From: Palsa-461 sp036844945
Lineage (GTDB): Bacteria > Actinomycetota > Acidimicrobiia > Acidimicrobiales > RAAP-2
Assembly: GCA_036844945.1 (NCBI GenBank)
Contig: DAIUEV010000011.1
Coordinates: 1-64,000 of the forward strand
Length of the DNA: 64,000 nucleotides
Reading direction: 5' to 3'
The notes under the pieces were generated by a model. The model was not told the DNA's origin. It made no database searches and saw only the letters and a list, made by a program, of their open reading frames with translations. The translations under genes were made by a program, and so were the position numbers. Positions 44,378 through 53,446 of this stretch are shown here, one piece after another; within the stretch, counting starts at the first letter, position 1; each line of letters starts with the position of its first letter.

Positions 44378-45786
44378 AGCTGGAGGCTGGAGGCGGGGTA
44401 GGTGACCTCGGCGGTCCAGCTGCCGTGCGAGATGGAGAAAGCGAAGTCGGCCAGGAGGTGGAGTCCGGTGACGCCAGCGACCGACGCGGTGCCGAGATCC
44501 ATCCGGAGGAGCAGCGTGAACGGCGCCGACGACGACAGCGACCCCGAGCTCGAGGTGAACGAGCTGAGGAGAGCCGTCGACGGCGGGGTCGAGGCGCACA
44601 CGCCCGCGCCGGCCGGGTAGACGCAGTTGGAGACGGAGTTCTGCGTGTCCTGGATGTCGATCAGGACCCGTTGGCAGATCTGGTTGGTTCCGAGCACCGG
44701 GATCGTCCCGGTGTAGGCGGTGGTGCCGGCGTCGGACAGCAGCCACTCGGCCGTGGGGGAGAGGCCGGTGATCGTCGAGGTGTAGGAGGAGAGCGATGCG
44801 GCATTGTCGAGGTTCGACAAGTTGGTCGAGCTGAGCACCGTCCCGAACACCGTCCAGCCGAAGAGCGCGCCGTTCAGGTACTGGTTGGTCCCCGGGTTGG
44901 TCCAGCTGCTGTCGCCCGCCCATCCGAGGTGCCAGTAGCCGGTGTAGCTGGTCGCCGAGGTGATCGTCGTGCTGGTCGTCGTGCTGCCGTCGACATCCAG
45001 CTTCAGCCCGGACGACGAGAACTGGGCGGCCACGAAGTGCCAGGCCCCGTTGTTCACGGTCGCGGTGCTGACCAGCTGGGCCAGGGTGGAGCCGCTCTGG
45101 ACCCCGAAGGCCACCAACCCCGACGGCTCGACCCACAGCATCCGGTCCTGGCTGGACGACCCGGTGTCGGGCTGGACATTGGAGAAGCCGATGAACCCGC
45201 CCCCGGTGGTCGAGGAGGTCTTGACCCAGCCGGCGATCGTGAAGGTGGACGGCGAGGTGAGCGAGGTGATGGTGCCGACGTAGGTCCCGCTCGCCCCGCT
45301 CAGGGTGATCCCGCTGGAGGTGAACGCCGAGTGGACCGGCGAGGTGAAGCCCGTCCCGTAGGTGATCCCCCCGTACACGAGGCCGGTGTTGGCCGAGCTG
45401 GAGGAGTCGGCCACCTTGGCCACCCCGCAGGAGAGGAGCGCGATCGTCCCGCTGGTCGGCGACACCGTGCCGACCGAGGCGATCGTGGAGGACGCCGACA
45501 GCACCGTCGAGGTCGTGAGCTCACCGGTCGGCATGGGTGTCCCGGTGCACTGGGTGTTGTTGGCCGACACGGTGCCGCCGCTCCCACTCCCGGTCGAGAA
45601 GCAGTTGACCGACCCCGAGGTGGTCGACTCCATCTGCACCGTGCCAGCCGAGAACTTGTTGGCGTTGTTGATGTCCTGAGAGCTGAAGGCCCCGGCGGCA
45701 TCGGCGGCCGGGATCGCTACGGCGACCGAGAGCACCCCGACCACCGGCAGCCAACGCCGTCCTCGATGCGCGCCGCGCCGAACCAT
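44374..45786 (-). CDS. TasA/camelysin-like secreted protein with nested LamG domain
   Basis: A 470-residue exported protein. The N-terminus has a signal helix ending PAADAAGAFSSQ, then NNANKFSAGT, the SipW-dependent signal pattern. Residues about 30-120 and 400-470 match the neighbouring fibre protein (shared NCxSTGSGSGGTV and CVYPA motifs). Between them, at about 165-325, sits a LamG/concanavalin-like domain (FTIAGWVKTS, GAWHFVAAQF, LDVDGS, LNGALFGWTVFG). It would be a fibre subunit displaying a carbohydrate- or matrix-binding module. ATG 45786 fits the signal peptide; its stop overlaps the peptidase start. Confidence 0.78.
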   Translation of the reverse strand: MVRRGAHRGRRWLPVVGVLSVAVAIPAADAAGAFSSQDINNANKFSAGTVQMESTTSGSVNCFSTGSGSGGTVSANNTQCTGTPMPTGELTTSTVLSASSTIASVGTVSPTSGTIALLSCGVAKVADSSSSANTGLVYGGITYGTGFTSPVHSAFTSSGITLSGASGTYVGTITSLTSPSTFTIAGWVKTSSTTGGGFIGFSNVQPDTGSSSQDRMLWVEPSGLVAFGVQSGSTLAQLVSTATVNNGAWHFVAAQFSSSGLKLDVDGSTTTSTTITSATSYTGYWHLGWAGDSSWTNPGTNQYLNGALFGWTVFGTVLSSTNLSNLDNAASLSSYTSTITGLSPTAEWLLSDAGTTAYTGTIPVLGTNQICQRVLIDIQDTQNSVSNCVYPAGAGVCASTPPSTALLSSFTSSSGSLSSSAPFTLLLRMDLGTASVAGVTGLHLLADFAFSISHGSWTAEVTYPASSLQL

Positions 45787-45839
45787 CCCGATTTGACCCC
45801 GGTGCGTAGTAGGCGCCGACCCGGTCCCCTCGCTGCTCC

Positions 45840-46541
45840 TTACGACTGGTTCCAGGTCATCGTCATGCTGGCCGCCAAGCCCTGATCGGCGTTGGTCGCG
45901 CTGGTGTCCAGCATCACGGTGAAGGTGTAGGCCTGCGAAGATCCCGCCGTCAGGAGGGTGAGCCCGGGGGTCGAGGAGTTGGTGAACGTGGTGCTCGCGA
46001 CGGAGCCCAGCGTCCCGCTGTTGGTTGGGGTGGCCGGGCAGGCGGCCGCCGCGTTGGCCGGGTAGACGCACTTGCCGGTGTAGCCGATCGAGAAGTCGAC
46101 CTTTCCGCAGAAGCCCGACGTGTCGCTCCCGACATACCCGTTGGCGTCGGATGCGGCCGCCGCCGAGCAGGTGCCCATGACCAAGCTCTCGAGGGTCGAG
46201 TTGATCGTGCCCACGTTGGTCATCGTGATGGTCGTGCTGAGCGGGGTGCCCGCCGGGACCTGGTCGAGGGTGCCCACCAGTTTGTTGATGGCGCAGTTGG
46301 CGCTGTTGGCGGCTCCGACGGTGCCACCGCTGCCGCTGCCGGTCGAGTAGCAGTTGATGGAGCCGTTGCTCTCCTTCAGCTGCATCGTCCCGGATGAGAA
46401 GGCGTTGGCGTTGTTCACGACCTGGGCGCTGAAACCGGCGACCGAGATCGCGGCGGTCGAGCCCAGCGCGATGACCGCGAGTGCGGCCGCCGCGAACGCG
46501 TGCCAGGTGAAAGGTCGGGCTACTGCGTGTGCATGTCGCAT
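45840..46541 (-). CDS. TasA/camelysin-like fibre protein (SipW-dependent signal)
   Basis: A 233-residue exported protein with a signal helix (AAAALAVIALGSTAAISVAG), then FSAQVVNNANAFSSGT, the hallmark of SipW-processed TasA/CalY proteins. The mature domain is Ser/Thr/Gly-rich beta with paired cysteines. ATG 46541 has AGGGAG upstream. It is the first gene of a minus-strand operon with the LamG protein (53 bp gap) and the peptidase. The 231-bp gap upstream toward the ABC genes holds no gene I can see. Confidence 0.78.
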   Translation of the reverse strand: MRHAHAVARPFTWHAFAAAALAVIALGSTAAISVAGFSAQVVNNANAFSSGTMQLKESNGSINCYSTGSGSGGTVGAANSANCAINKLVGTLDQVPAGTPLSTTITMTNVGTINSTLESLVMGTCSAAAASDANGYVGSDTSGFCGKVDFSIGYTGKCVYPANAAAACPATPTNSGTLGSVASTTFTNSSTPGLTLLTAGSSQAYTFTVMLDTSATNADQGLAASMTMTWNQS

Positions 46542-46772
46542 CGAAAAGGCTCCCTGGGCCTCGGTGGATACGCCGTCAGCGCAACAGGTGTTTACAGGAG
46601 CGTCACGTCGACTTGGTGGATGGGGTCAACCGCGGTTGCGGATATATCGCGCTGAGTGGCAGAACGCTCGGCCGTTCCCACTCTCTGTGTCCGAACCGGT
46701 TGGAGACCCCGACGCGCGACGATGCGCCTCGGGCGGTGCGTGCACGCCCTGGCGTCGGGCGGACCGCCCGGA

Positions 46773-48659
46773 TCAGGTCTCGAGACCGGCGAACTGGGCC
46801 CGGTAGAGACGCGCGTAGGCGCCGTCGCGGGCCAGCAGGTCGCGATGGTGACCCTGCTCGACGATCCGGCCGTCCTCCATCACCAAGATGGTGTCGGCGT
46901 TGCGGATCGTGGAGAGCCGGTGTGCGATCACGAAGCTGGTCCGCTGGGCCCGCAGCGCCGCCATGGCGTCCTGGATGAGCACCTCGGTCCGGGTGTCGAC
47001 CGAGCTCGTGGCCTCGTCCAGGATGAGGATGGCCGGATCGGCCAGGAAGGCACGGGCGATCGTGACCAGCTGCTTCTCGCCCGCACTGATGACCCCGCCC
47101 TCGTCGTCCACCACCGTGTCGTAGCCGTGGGTCAGCGCGTGCACGAACCGGTCGACGTAGGCGGCCTTGGCTGCGGCGACGACCTGCTCGTCGGTGGCCT
47201 CCGAGTTGCCGTAGGCGATGTTGTCCCTGATGCTCGCCTCGAACATCCAGGTGTCCTGCAGTACCATCCCGATCCTCGAGCGCAGGTCGCCCCGGGACAT
47301 CGAGGCGATGTCCCGCCCGTCGAGCGTGATCCGGCCGCCGTCGAGCTCGTAGAACCTCATGATGAGGTTGACGAGCGTCGTCTTGCCGGCGCCGGTCGGC
47401 CCGACGATCGCCACGGTCTGCCCGGGTTCGGCCACGAGCGAGAGGTCGGTGATCAGCGGGCGGTCGGCCCGGTAGGAGAACGAGACGTGTTCGAACTCCA
47501 CCCTTCCGCGCACGTTCGACAGGGTCGCCGCGCCCGGCTGGTCGGGGGTCTGCTCGGGAGCGTCGAGGAACTCGAAGACGCGCTCGGCGGAGGCCAGACC
47601 GGACTGGAAGAGGTTGGCCATGGACGCCAGCATCTGGATCGGCTGGGCGAACTGGCGGGAGTACTGGATGAACGCCTGGACACCACCGATGCTCATGGTC
47701 CGGGAGGCCACTCGTATCCCTCCGAGGACGGCGATGGCGACGTAGTTCAGGTTGCCGACCATGATCATCAGCGGCTGGATGCTCCCCGAGAAGAACTGTG
47801 CCGAGAAGCTCGCCCGGTACATCTCCTCGTTGGTCTCCGAGAACCGTTCCTCGACCTCGCGCTGGCGACCGAACGCCTTCACGATGGTGTGCCCGGTCAG
47901 AGACTCCTCGACCAGTGCATTCAGGCGGCCGGTGTGCCGCCACTGGGCGGCGAAGCGAACCCGGGATCGGACCGTGATGAAGCGGATGATGCCGGCCGAC
48001 AAGGGGATCGACACGACGGCGACCAGGGCGAGCACGGGCGAAATCACGAACATCATCGCGACGGTGCCGACCAGCATGAAGATGTTCGTCAAGGCCTGGG
48101 AGATGGTCTGCTGGAGGCTCTGGCCGAGGTTGTCGATGTCGTTCGTGACCCGGCTAAGGAGATCGCCCCGGGGCGTGCGGTCGATGTAGCTCAACGGCAC
48201 CCGGCTGAGCTTGTCCTCCACGTCCGCGCGCAGTCGGAGCATGGTCCGCTGCACGATGGAGGCGAGGGTGTACGCGGCCAGGTAGTTGAAGATGCCGCTC
48301 GCGGCGTAGAGCCCGATGACCAGGAAGAGGAGCCGATGCAACGCCCCGAAGTCGATGGCGCTGGGTCCGCCGTGCACGATGCCGGCGAAGATCACATTCG
48401 TGGCGTCCCCGAGGATCCGCGGACCGAAGGCGTTGAACAGCACCCCTCCGGCCGCCAGCACGACGACGCCCGTCACCCGGGGGACCTCGGGGGTCAAACG
48501 GATGGACAGCCGGCGCAGCGTGCCCTTGAAGTCCTTCGAGCGCTCGAGCGGCATGCCCGGCGCGACCATGCGGCCCCAGGGGCCGCCGGAGGCCGGCTGG
48601 AAGGCGGACTCCTCCTCGGACCCGGCCGTTGCCTCTTGGGGATCGGTCTCGATGCTCAC
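46773..48659 (-). CDS. ABC exporter subunit (catalytically complete half)
   Basis: A 628-residue half-transporter: a charged N-terminal tail (1-45), six membrane helices, then the nucleotide-binding domain. Walker A is GPTGAGKTT and Walker B ILILDEATSSVD retains the catalytic Glu, but the signature is ISAGEKQ instead of LSGGQ. It pairs with the upstream subunit as a type IV (ABCB-like) heterodimer. GTG 48659 overlaps that gene's stop (GTGA). Drug, lipid or peptide export is possible; the substrate is unknown. Confidence 0.88.
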   Translation of the reverse strand: MSIETDPQEATAGSEEESAFQPASGGPWGRMVAPGMPLERSKDFKGTLRRLSIRLTPEVPRVTGVVVLAAGGVLFNAFGPRILGDATNVIFAGIVHGGPSAIDFGALHRLLFLVIGLYAASGIFNYLAAYTLASIVQRTMLRLRADVEDKLSRVPLSYIDRTPRGDLLSRVTNDIDNLGQSLQQTISQALTNIFMLVGTVAMMFVISPVLALVAVVSIPLSAGIIRFITVRSRVRFAAQWRHTGRLNALVEESLTGHTIVKAFGRQREVEERFSETNEEMYRASFSAQFFSGSIQPLMIMVGNLNYVAIAVLGGIRVASRTMSIGGVQAFIQYSRQFAQPIQMLASMANLFQSGLASAERVFEFLDAPEQTPDQPGAATLSNVRGRVEFEHVSFSYRADRPLITDLSLVAEPGQTVAIVGPTGAGKTTLVNLIMRFYELDGGRITLDGRDIASMSRGDLRSRIGMVLQDTWMFEASIRDNIAYGNSEATDEQVVAAAKAAYVDRFVHALTHGYDTVVDDEGGVISAGEKQLVTIARAFLADPAILILDEATSSVDTRTEVLIQDAMAALRAQRTSFVIAHRLSTIRNADTILVMEDGRIVEQGHHRDLLARDGAYARLYRAQFAGLET

Positions 48660-50383
48660 GGGACTTCCTCGGCCATCTGCGACGCGACGATCTCGGCGTA
48701 GGTGGGGCAACCCCGGACGAGCTCACCGTGGGTCCCCATGCCGACCGGGCGGCCGTCTTCGAGCACCAGGATCCGGTCGGCGTTGAGGATGGTCGACACG
48801 CGCTGGGCGACGATGAGGACGGTCGACCCGGTGACGTACGGGACGAGCGCCGTCCGGACCCGGGCATCGGTCGCGAGGTCGAGTGCCGAGAAGGAGTCGT
48901 CGAAGATGTAGACGTCCGGCCGGCGGACGAGCGCCCGGGCGATGCTCACCCGCTGTCGCTGCCCGCCGGACAGGTTCAACCCGCCCTGGCTGATCCGGCC
49001 CTCGAGTCCGCCCATGGCGGTCACGAACCCGGCAGCGTCGGCGACCTCGAGAGCGACCCAGAGCTCGTCGTCGGTCGCGTCGGGATTCGCGTAACGGAGG
49101 TTGCTGGCGATCGTGCCCGAGAACAGGTACGCCCGTTGGGGAACGAGACCGATGCGCTGCCACAGCACGTCGGGACTGAGCTCCCGCACGTCGACCCCTC
49201 CGATCAACACCGAGCCGCCGGTCGCATCGAACAGCCGCGCGACCAGGTTGACGAGGGTCGTCTTCCCGGATCCGGTGCTCCCGACGACCGCGGTGGTCTC
49301 TCCCGGAAGAGACTGGAAGTTGATGCCGTCGAGGACCGGCGTCTCGGCCCCGGGGTAGGAGAAGGTCACGTCTCGGAACTCGAGCGTTCCGGGGGTCGGC
49401 ATCACCATGACCGGTTCGACGGGCGGGACGACCGAGGGCTCGGTGTCGAGCACTTCGTAGATTCGTTCGGCACTCACCGCGGCGCGGGGCGCCATCACGC
49501 CGACGAACGTCGACATCATCACCGAGAAGAGGATCAGGGTGAAGTAGGTCAAGAAGGCGATCAGAGAGCCGATCGTCATCTGGCCGTGGGCGATCCGATT
49601 GGCCCCGAACCAGACCACCGCCGCGTTCGCGCAGTTGACGATGAGCATGACGACCGGGAACATGAGCGCCATCAGCCGTCCGGTCGCGATCGCCGTGCCG
49701 GTCAGCTCGTTGTTCACGTGCTCGAAGCGGTCGCGCTCCTGACGCTCCCGCACGAAGGCTCGTACGACCCGGATGCCGGTGATCTGCTCGCGCAACACCT
49801 GGTTGATCCGGTCGAGTCGGTCTTGCATGGCCCGGAACTGGGGGACCATCCGACCGATCACGATGCCGAGGCAGATGGCGAGCAGGGGCATGCTGACCCC
49901 GAGGATCCAGGTGAGTCCGGCATTCTGGCGGAGGGCGAGGATCACCCCTCCAACGATGGTCACGGGCGCGGCCAGGGCCATCGTGCAGATCATGACCACC
50001 ATGATCTGGACCTGTTGAACATCGTTGGCCGACCGGGTGATCAGCGACGGCGCCCCGAGCTCGTTCACTTCGCGGGCAGAGAGGGCCATCGACCGGTGGA
50101 ACAGGGCGTTGCGGACGTCGCGCCCGAAGCTCATTGCGACCCGGGCGCCGATGTAGACGGCAAAGACCGCGAAGACCGCCTGGACGAGGGCAACGGTGAG
50201 CATGGTGCCGCCCATCCGCCAGATGTAGTGGGTGTTCCCGGTCAGCACCCCCTTGTCGATGATGTCGGCGTTCAGGTTCGGCAGGAGCAGGTTGAGGATC
50301 GCCTGGATCGACTGGAGGACGAGCAGGAGCGCCAGCAAGCCCCGGTACCGCGACAGGAACGTGCGGAGCAGTCGAATCAGCAT
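48656..50383 (-). CDS. ABC exporter subunit (degenerate ATPase half)
   Basis: A 575-residue half-transporter with six helices and a nucleotide-binding domain. Walker A is GSTGSGKTT and the signature is canonical LSGGQRQ, but Walker B reads VYIFDDSFSALD, with Asp where the catalytic Glu should be. With its partner it gives one active and one degenerate ATP site, as in TM287/288 or BmrCD. It is encoded first in the two-gene operon. No regulator gene sits beside it. Confidence 0.88.
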   Translation of the reverse strand: MLIRLLRTFLSRYRGLLALLLVLQSIQAILNLLLPNLNADIIDKGVLTGNTHYIWRMGGTMLTVALVQAVFAVFAVYIGARVAMSFGRDVRNALFHRSMALSAREVNELGAPSLITRSANDVQQVQIMVVMICTMALAAPVTIVGGVILALRQNAGLTWILGVSMPLLAICLGIVIGRMVPQFRAMQDRLDRINQVLREQITGIRVVRAFVRERQERDRFEHVNNELTGTAIATGRLMALMFPVVMLIVNCANAAVVWFGANRIAHGQMTIGSLIAFLTYFTLILFSVMMSTFVGVMAPRAAVSAERIYEVLDTEPSVVPPVEPVMVMPTPGTLEFRDVTFSYPGAETPVLDGINFQSLPGETTAVVGSTGSGKTTLVNLVARLFDATGGSVLIGGVDVRELSPDVLWQRIGLVPQRAYLFSGTIASNLRYANPDATDDELWVALEVADAAGFVTAMGGLEGRISQGGLNLSGGQRQRVSIARALVRRPDVYIFDDSFSALDLATDARVRTALVPYVTGSTVLIVAQRVSTILNADRILVLEDGRPVGMGTHGELVRGCPTYAEIVASQMAEEVP

Positions 50384-50634
50384 GACCCGCGCTCATTTCG
50401 GCTCGTGCGAATCAGCTGCGTGGAAGCCCCGAACCGGGTGGCCCGTGGTCCCGACCACCGAACGGACCCCGGCTTGAAGGCCGGCAGAGCGCCATGGGCC
50501 CGATCCGGGGGATTCATGCCTGCGAACGCTAGGTCATCGGTCCGACGTCCTGGTCGTTGGCCGGAGCCACGAGGCTGTCTCGGGCGACGGTCCCGACCGC
50601 GGACCCGCGTCGCCCGGCCTGAGGAGCTGGTGCC
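50384..50634. other. intergenic region without a visible gene
   Basis: This is the stretch between the divergent ABC operon and the leuA leader promoter. It presumably holds the ABC promoter, but I see no convincing -35/-10 pair, RNA or small gene. Several GC-rich inverted segments are present (for example around 50440-50500), none with terminator character. Confidence 0.5.
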
Positions 50635-50663
50635 TTGACTTGGCTCGGGTCGGCTGGGAGCAT
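50635..50663 (+). promoter_or_regulatory. promoter of the leuA leader
   Basis: TTGACT (50635-50640) lies 17 bp upstream of GAGCAT (50658-50663). A start about 7 nt later would coincide with the second ATG (50671) of the leader peptide, giving a leaderless leader. If the first ATG (50662) is used, another -10 box must apply. Confidence 0.4.
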
Positions 50664-50709
50664 GGTGGTGATGTCCGGAGCCCACTTCTCGGTCCTGCTG
50701 CTTACCTGA
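50662..50709 (+). CDS. leuA leader peptide (attenuator)
   Basis: The frame reads MVVMSGAHFSVLLLT followed by TGA. Leu12-Leu13-Leu14 (CTG CTG CTT) lie immediately before the stop, directly upstream of two hairpins and leuA. A run of the end-product amino acid in a short peptide ahead of a terminator is the hallmark of ribosome-mediated attenuation. The second ATG (50671) may be the true start. Confidence 0.82.
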   Translation: MVVMSGAHFSVLLLT

Positions 50710-50710
50710 C

Positions 50711-50734
50711 GGCGAACGCCACATCGCGTTCGCC
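50711..50734 (+). promoter_or_regulatory. leuA leader first hairpin
   Basis: GGCGAACGC (50711-50719) pairs perfectly with GCGTTCGCC (50726-50734) over a 6-nt loop, beginning 1 nt after the leader stop codon. It probably senses ribosome position (pause or protector hairpin). Confidence 0.65.
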
Positions 50735-50739
50735 CACCG

Positions 50740-50770
50740 CCTCCTGGCCCTCTGGCCAGGAGGTTTTTTC
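50740..50770 (+). terminator. leuA attenuator (intrinsic terminator)
   Basis: CCTCCTGGCC (50740-50749), loop CTCT, GGCCAGGAGG (50754-50763), then TTTTTTC. This is a perfect 10-bp stem with a true T-tract, the clearest intrinsic terminator in the window, placed 72 bp before the leuA start. Confidence 0.9.
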
Positions 50771-50841
50771 TTTCCCGGTGAGCGGTGGCTCCGAGGGAGC
50801 AACCAGCGTACGAAGCGACACAAGGAACACAAGGAGAAGCC

Positions 50842-52566
50842 ATGAGCAGCACCAAGGACAGCCGAGCGACCGCCGATCCGGCCACCGGTCGCCTGGCCCT
50901 GCCCTGCGACGTCTCCCCGATGCCCTTTTCGAAATACCGCTCGCACCTGCCGCTCCAGCTGGCCGACCGCACCTGGCCCGACCGCGTCTTCGAGCGGGCA
51001 CCCCGGTGGGCGAGCGTGGATCTGCGCGACGGGAACCAGGCCCTGATCGACCCGATGGACCCCGAGCGCAAGCATCGGTTGTTCGACACCCTCGTGGCCA
51101 TCGGCTTCAAGGAGATCGAGGTGGGCTTCCCGTCCGCCTCCCAGCCGGACTTCGACTTCCAGCGTCAGCTCATCGAGGAGGATCTGGTCCCCGAGGACGT
51201 CGAGATCCAGGTCCTCGTCCAGTGCCGTGACGAGCTCATCGAGCGGACCTACGAGTCGCTGGTCGGGGCCCGACGCGCCATCGTCCACTTCTACAACTCG
51301 ACCTCCGAGCTCCAGCGCCGCGTGGTCTTCGGGCTGGACAAGGACGGGATCATCGACATCGCCACGGGGGCGGCCAGGCTGTGCAAGAAGCTCGAGGCTG
51401 GGCTGACGGGGACCGAGATCCGCTACGAGTACTCGCCGGAGAGCTTCACCGGAACCGAGCCCGAGTTCGCCGTCGCGATCTGCGAAGCGGTGATGGACAT
51501 CATCGAGCCGACCCCGGAGCGCCCGATCATCCTCAACCTGCCCGCCACCGTGGAGATGTACAGCCCCAACGTCTACGCAGACGTCATCGAGTGGTTCAGC
51601 CGCACGATCAAGCACCGCGACTGCGTGGTCCTCAGCCTGCACCCCCACAACGACCGCGGCACCGCGGTGGCCGCGGCGGAGCTGGCCGTGCTGGCCGGCG
51701 CCGACCGGATCGAGGGCACGCTCTTCGGCAACGGCGAGCGGACCGGGAACGTCGACGTGGTCACATTGGCCATGAACCTGTTCTCCCAGGGGATCGACCC
51801 GGCCCTCGACTTCGGCGACATCGAGCGGATCCGCAAGGTCGCCGAGTACGCGACCCGCCTCCCCGTGCACCCCCGCCACCCGTATGTGGGCGACCTCGTG
51901 TACACCGCCTTCTCCGGCTCCCACCAGGACGCGATCAAGAAGGGGATGGCGGCCATCGGGGACGACTACGACACGTGGGAGGTGCCGTACCTGCCGATCG
52001 ACCCGAAGCACCTGGGCCGGACCTACGAGGCGATCATCCGAGTGAATAGCCAGTCGGGCAAGGGCGGTATCGCCTACGTCATGGACACCGAGCACGGCCT
52101 CGACCTGCCCCGACGACTGCAGGTGGAGTTCTCGAAGGCCGTCCAGTCGGTGACCGAGGCGAGCGGCACCGAGATCCGGCCGGGCGAGATGTGGGAGGTG
52201 TTCGCCGAGACGTACCTTCCCGACGACGCCGGCATGCGGTTGCTCTCGAGCGAGATCTCCTCGGGACCAGATGGCACCTCGGTCGTGGCCCAGCTGCTCG
52301 TCGACGGGCACCACCGCACCGTCAAGGGCACCGGCAACGGGCCGATCGACGCCATGGTGGCGGGCCTCTCCGACCTCGGGGTGTCGCTCGAGATCGTCGA
52401 CTACAGCGAGCATGCCCTGACCGCGGGCAGCGGCGCCTCGGCGGTCGCGTACGTCGAGGTCGAGACGAACGGGAATCGGCTGTGGGGTGTCGGGATCGAC
52501 TCGAGCATCCTCGAAGCCTCCCTCCACGCCGTCGTGAGCGCCGCGAACCGGATCCGCTCCGGGTAG
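50842..52566 (+). CDS. leuA: 2-isopropylmalate synthase
   Basis: A 574-residue enzyme committing 2-oxoisovalerate and acetyl-CoA to leucine. The N-terminal TIM barrel has VDLRDGNQALIDPM with the metal Asp, and LSLHPHNDRG and GTLFGNGERTGNVD as metal and substrate blocks. The C-terminal regulatory LeuA dimer domain (about 430-574) binds leucine. It resembles the long LeuA2-type proteins of Actinobacteria. AAGGAGAAGCC precedes ATG 50842. Expression is likely governed by the upstream attenuator. Confidence 0.95.
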   Translation: MSSTKDSRATADPATGRLALPCDVSPMPFSKYRSHLPLQLADRTWPDRVFERAPRWASVDLRDGNQALIDPMDPERKHRLFDTLVAIGFKEIEVGFPSASQPDFDFQRQLIEEDLVPEDVEIQVLVQCRDELIERTYESLVGARRAIVHFYNSTSELQRRVVFGLDKDGIIDIATGAARLCKKLEAGLTGTEIRYEYSPESFTGTEPEFAVAICEAVMDIIEPTPERPIILNLPATVEMYSPNVYADVIEWFSRTIKHRDCVVLSLHPHNDRGTAVAAAELAVLAGADRIEGTLFGNGERTGNVDVVTLAMNLFSQGIDPALDFGDIERIRKVAEYATRLPVHPRHPYVGDLVYTAFSGSHQDAIKKGMAAIGDDYDTWEVPYLPIDPKHLGRTYEAIIRVNSQSGKGGIAYVMDTEHGLDLPRRLQVEFSKAVQSVTEASGTEIRPGEMWEVFAETYLPDDAGMRLLSSEISSGPDGTSVVAQLLVDGHHRTVKGTGNGPIDAMVAGLSDLGVSLEIVDYSEHALTAGSGASAVAYVEVETNGNRLWGVGIDSSILEASLHAVVSAANRIRSG

Positions 52567-52618
52567 GACCGGGCGTCAGTCAGGTGGGCGCCGCTCGATT
52601 CTGGCCGACCCAAGCAGG

Positions 52619-53422
52619 TCAGCCGGTACCGGCCAGGACACTGATCATCGCGATGGCGGACTTCGAGTTGGCGTTGTACTCCGAGATGCTCGCGGCCTCG
52701 TAGACGCAGAACACCTCGAAGTGCTGCGGGTCGAGCAGGAGCACGAACGCCCCGTAGACCTGCATAGTGCCCTGGTTGGTGCTCTGGTTCGCCGAGAACT
52801 GCACGATCGCCTCCGACGCGATCGAGTCCGTGCTCCCCTGGATCGATCCCGTCTGCACGGCGCCCGACAGCTGGATGTTGGAGAGCCACGGCACATTGAA
52901 GGAGTTGAGCTCGGCGGCCGGGTCACTCGCCTGCGGCGCCGAGAACTCCTCGGCGAACAGCTCGGCCCCGCCGTCGGGGCTCACGAGGTTCACACCGTTC
53001 TTCACCGGGTTGGCGCTGCTCCATCCCTTGACCGGTGTCAAGGTCACCCCGTTACCGAACGAGTACGTCTTGCTTGCCGGAGCGGGTTTGGGTCGCTTCC
53101 CCGGATGGGCATTCCCGGCTTTGGCCAGCTGGACCGTGAACGACACGGTGCGCGCCGAGGTGACCGGCGCCGGCGCGGCCACCGGACGCAGGGGGCCGGG
53201 CCGGGCGGGGCCGTGATTGCCGAGGAGGACGACGAGCGCCACGACACCGCCCGCCACCGCCACGATGGCGAGCGCGATGGCTGCGATCGCCCGGTTGGAG
53301 AGCTTGCCCGCGATCCCGGTGTGACCACCGGCCGGGTTCGACCCCGGCGGTCCCGGTGGCGGTGGAGCCGCGCCGGCTCGGTCGGGCCCGGCCGGCGGGA
53401 AGGGTTCGGGTCGGTCAGCCAC
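52619..53422 (-). CDS. membrane-anchored extracytoplasmic protein, unknown function
   Basis: A 267-residue protein with a cytoplasmic Pro-rich N-terminus (1-40), one helix (45-67) and an outer domain. The outer part begins after a Pro/Ala-rich linker and shows alternating beta-type pattern (KTYSFGNGVTLTPVKGW onward). I recognise no family. The GTG start at 53422 is 24 bp from the stop of the PrsW-like gene on the same strand, so they are probably co-transcribed. Confidence 0.65.
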   Translation of the reverse strand: MADRPEPFPPAGPDRAGAAPPPPGPPGSNPAGGHTGIAGKLSNRAIAAIALAIVAVAGGVVALVVLLGNHGPARPGPLRPVAAPAPVTSARTVSFTVQLAKAGNAHPGKRPKPAPASKTYSFGNGVTLTPVKGWSSANPVKNGVNLVSPDGGAELFAEEFSAPQASDPAAELNSFNVPWLSNIQLSGAVQTGSIQGSTDSIASEAIVQFSANQSTNQGTMQVYGAFVLLLDPQHFEVFCVYEAASISEYNANSKSAIAMISVLAGTG

Positions 53423-53446
53423 GTCTCTCGTGCACCCCGCTCACCG

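Noticed and set aside
44302..45885. Long plus-strand frame opposite the LamG protein
   Set aside because: Low-complexity Arg/Gly/Glu composition with no domain; the minus strand encodes a signal peptide and a LamG fold.
46755..46770. CGGGC-GCCCG hairpin after the ABC exporter as a terminator
   Set aside because: Only a 5-bp stem with no T-tract; too weak to call in such GC-rich DNA.
46656..48701. Long plus-strand frame opposite the ABC exporter
   Set aside because: A shadow of the minus-strand ABC subunit, which has Walker A, signature and Walker B motifs.
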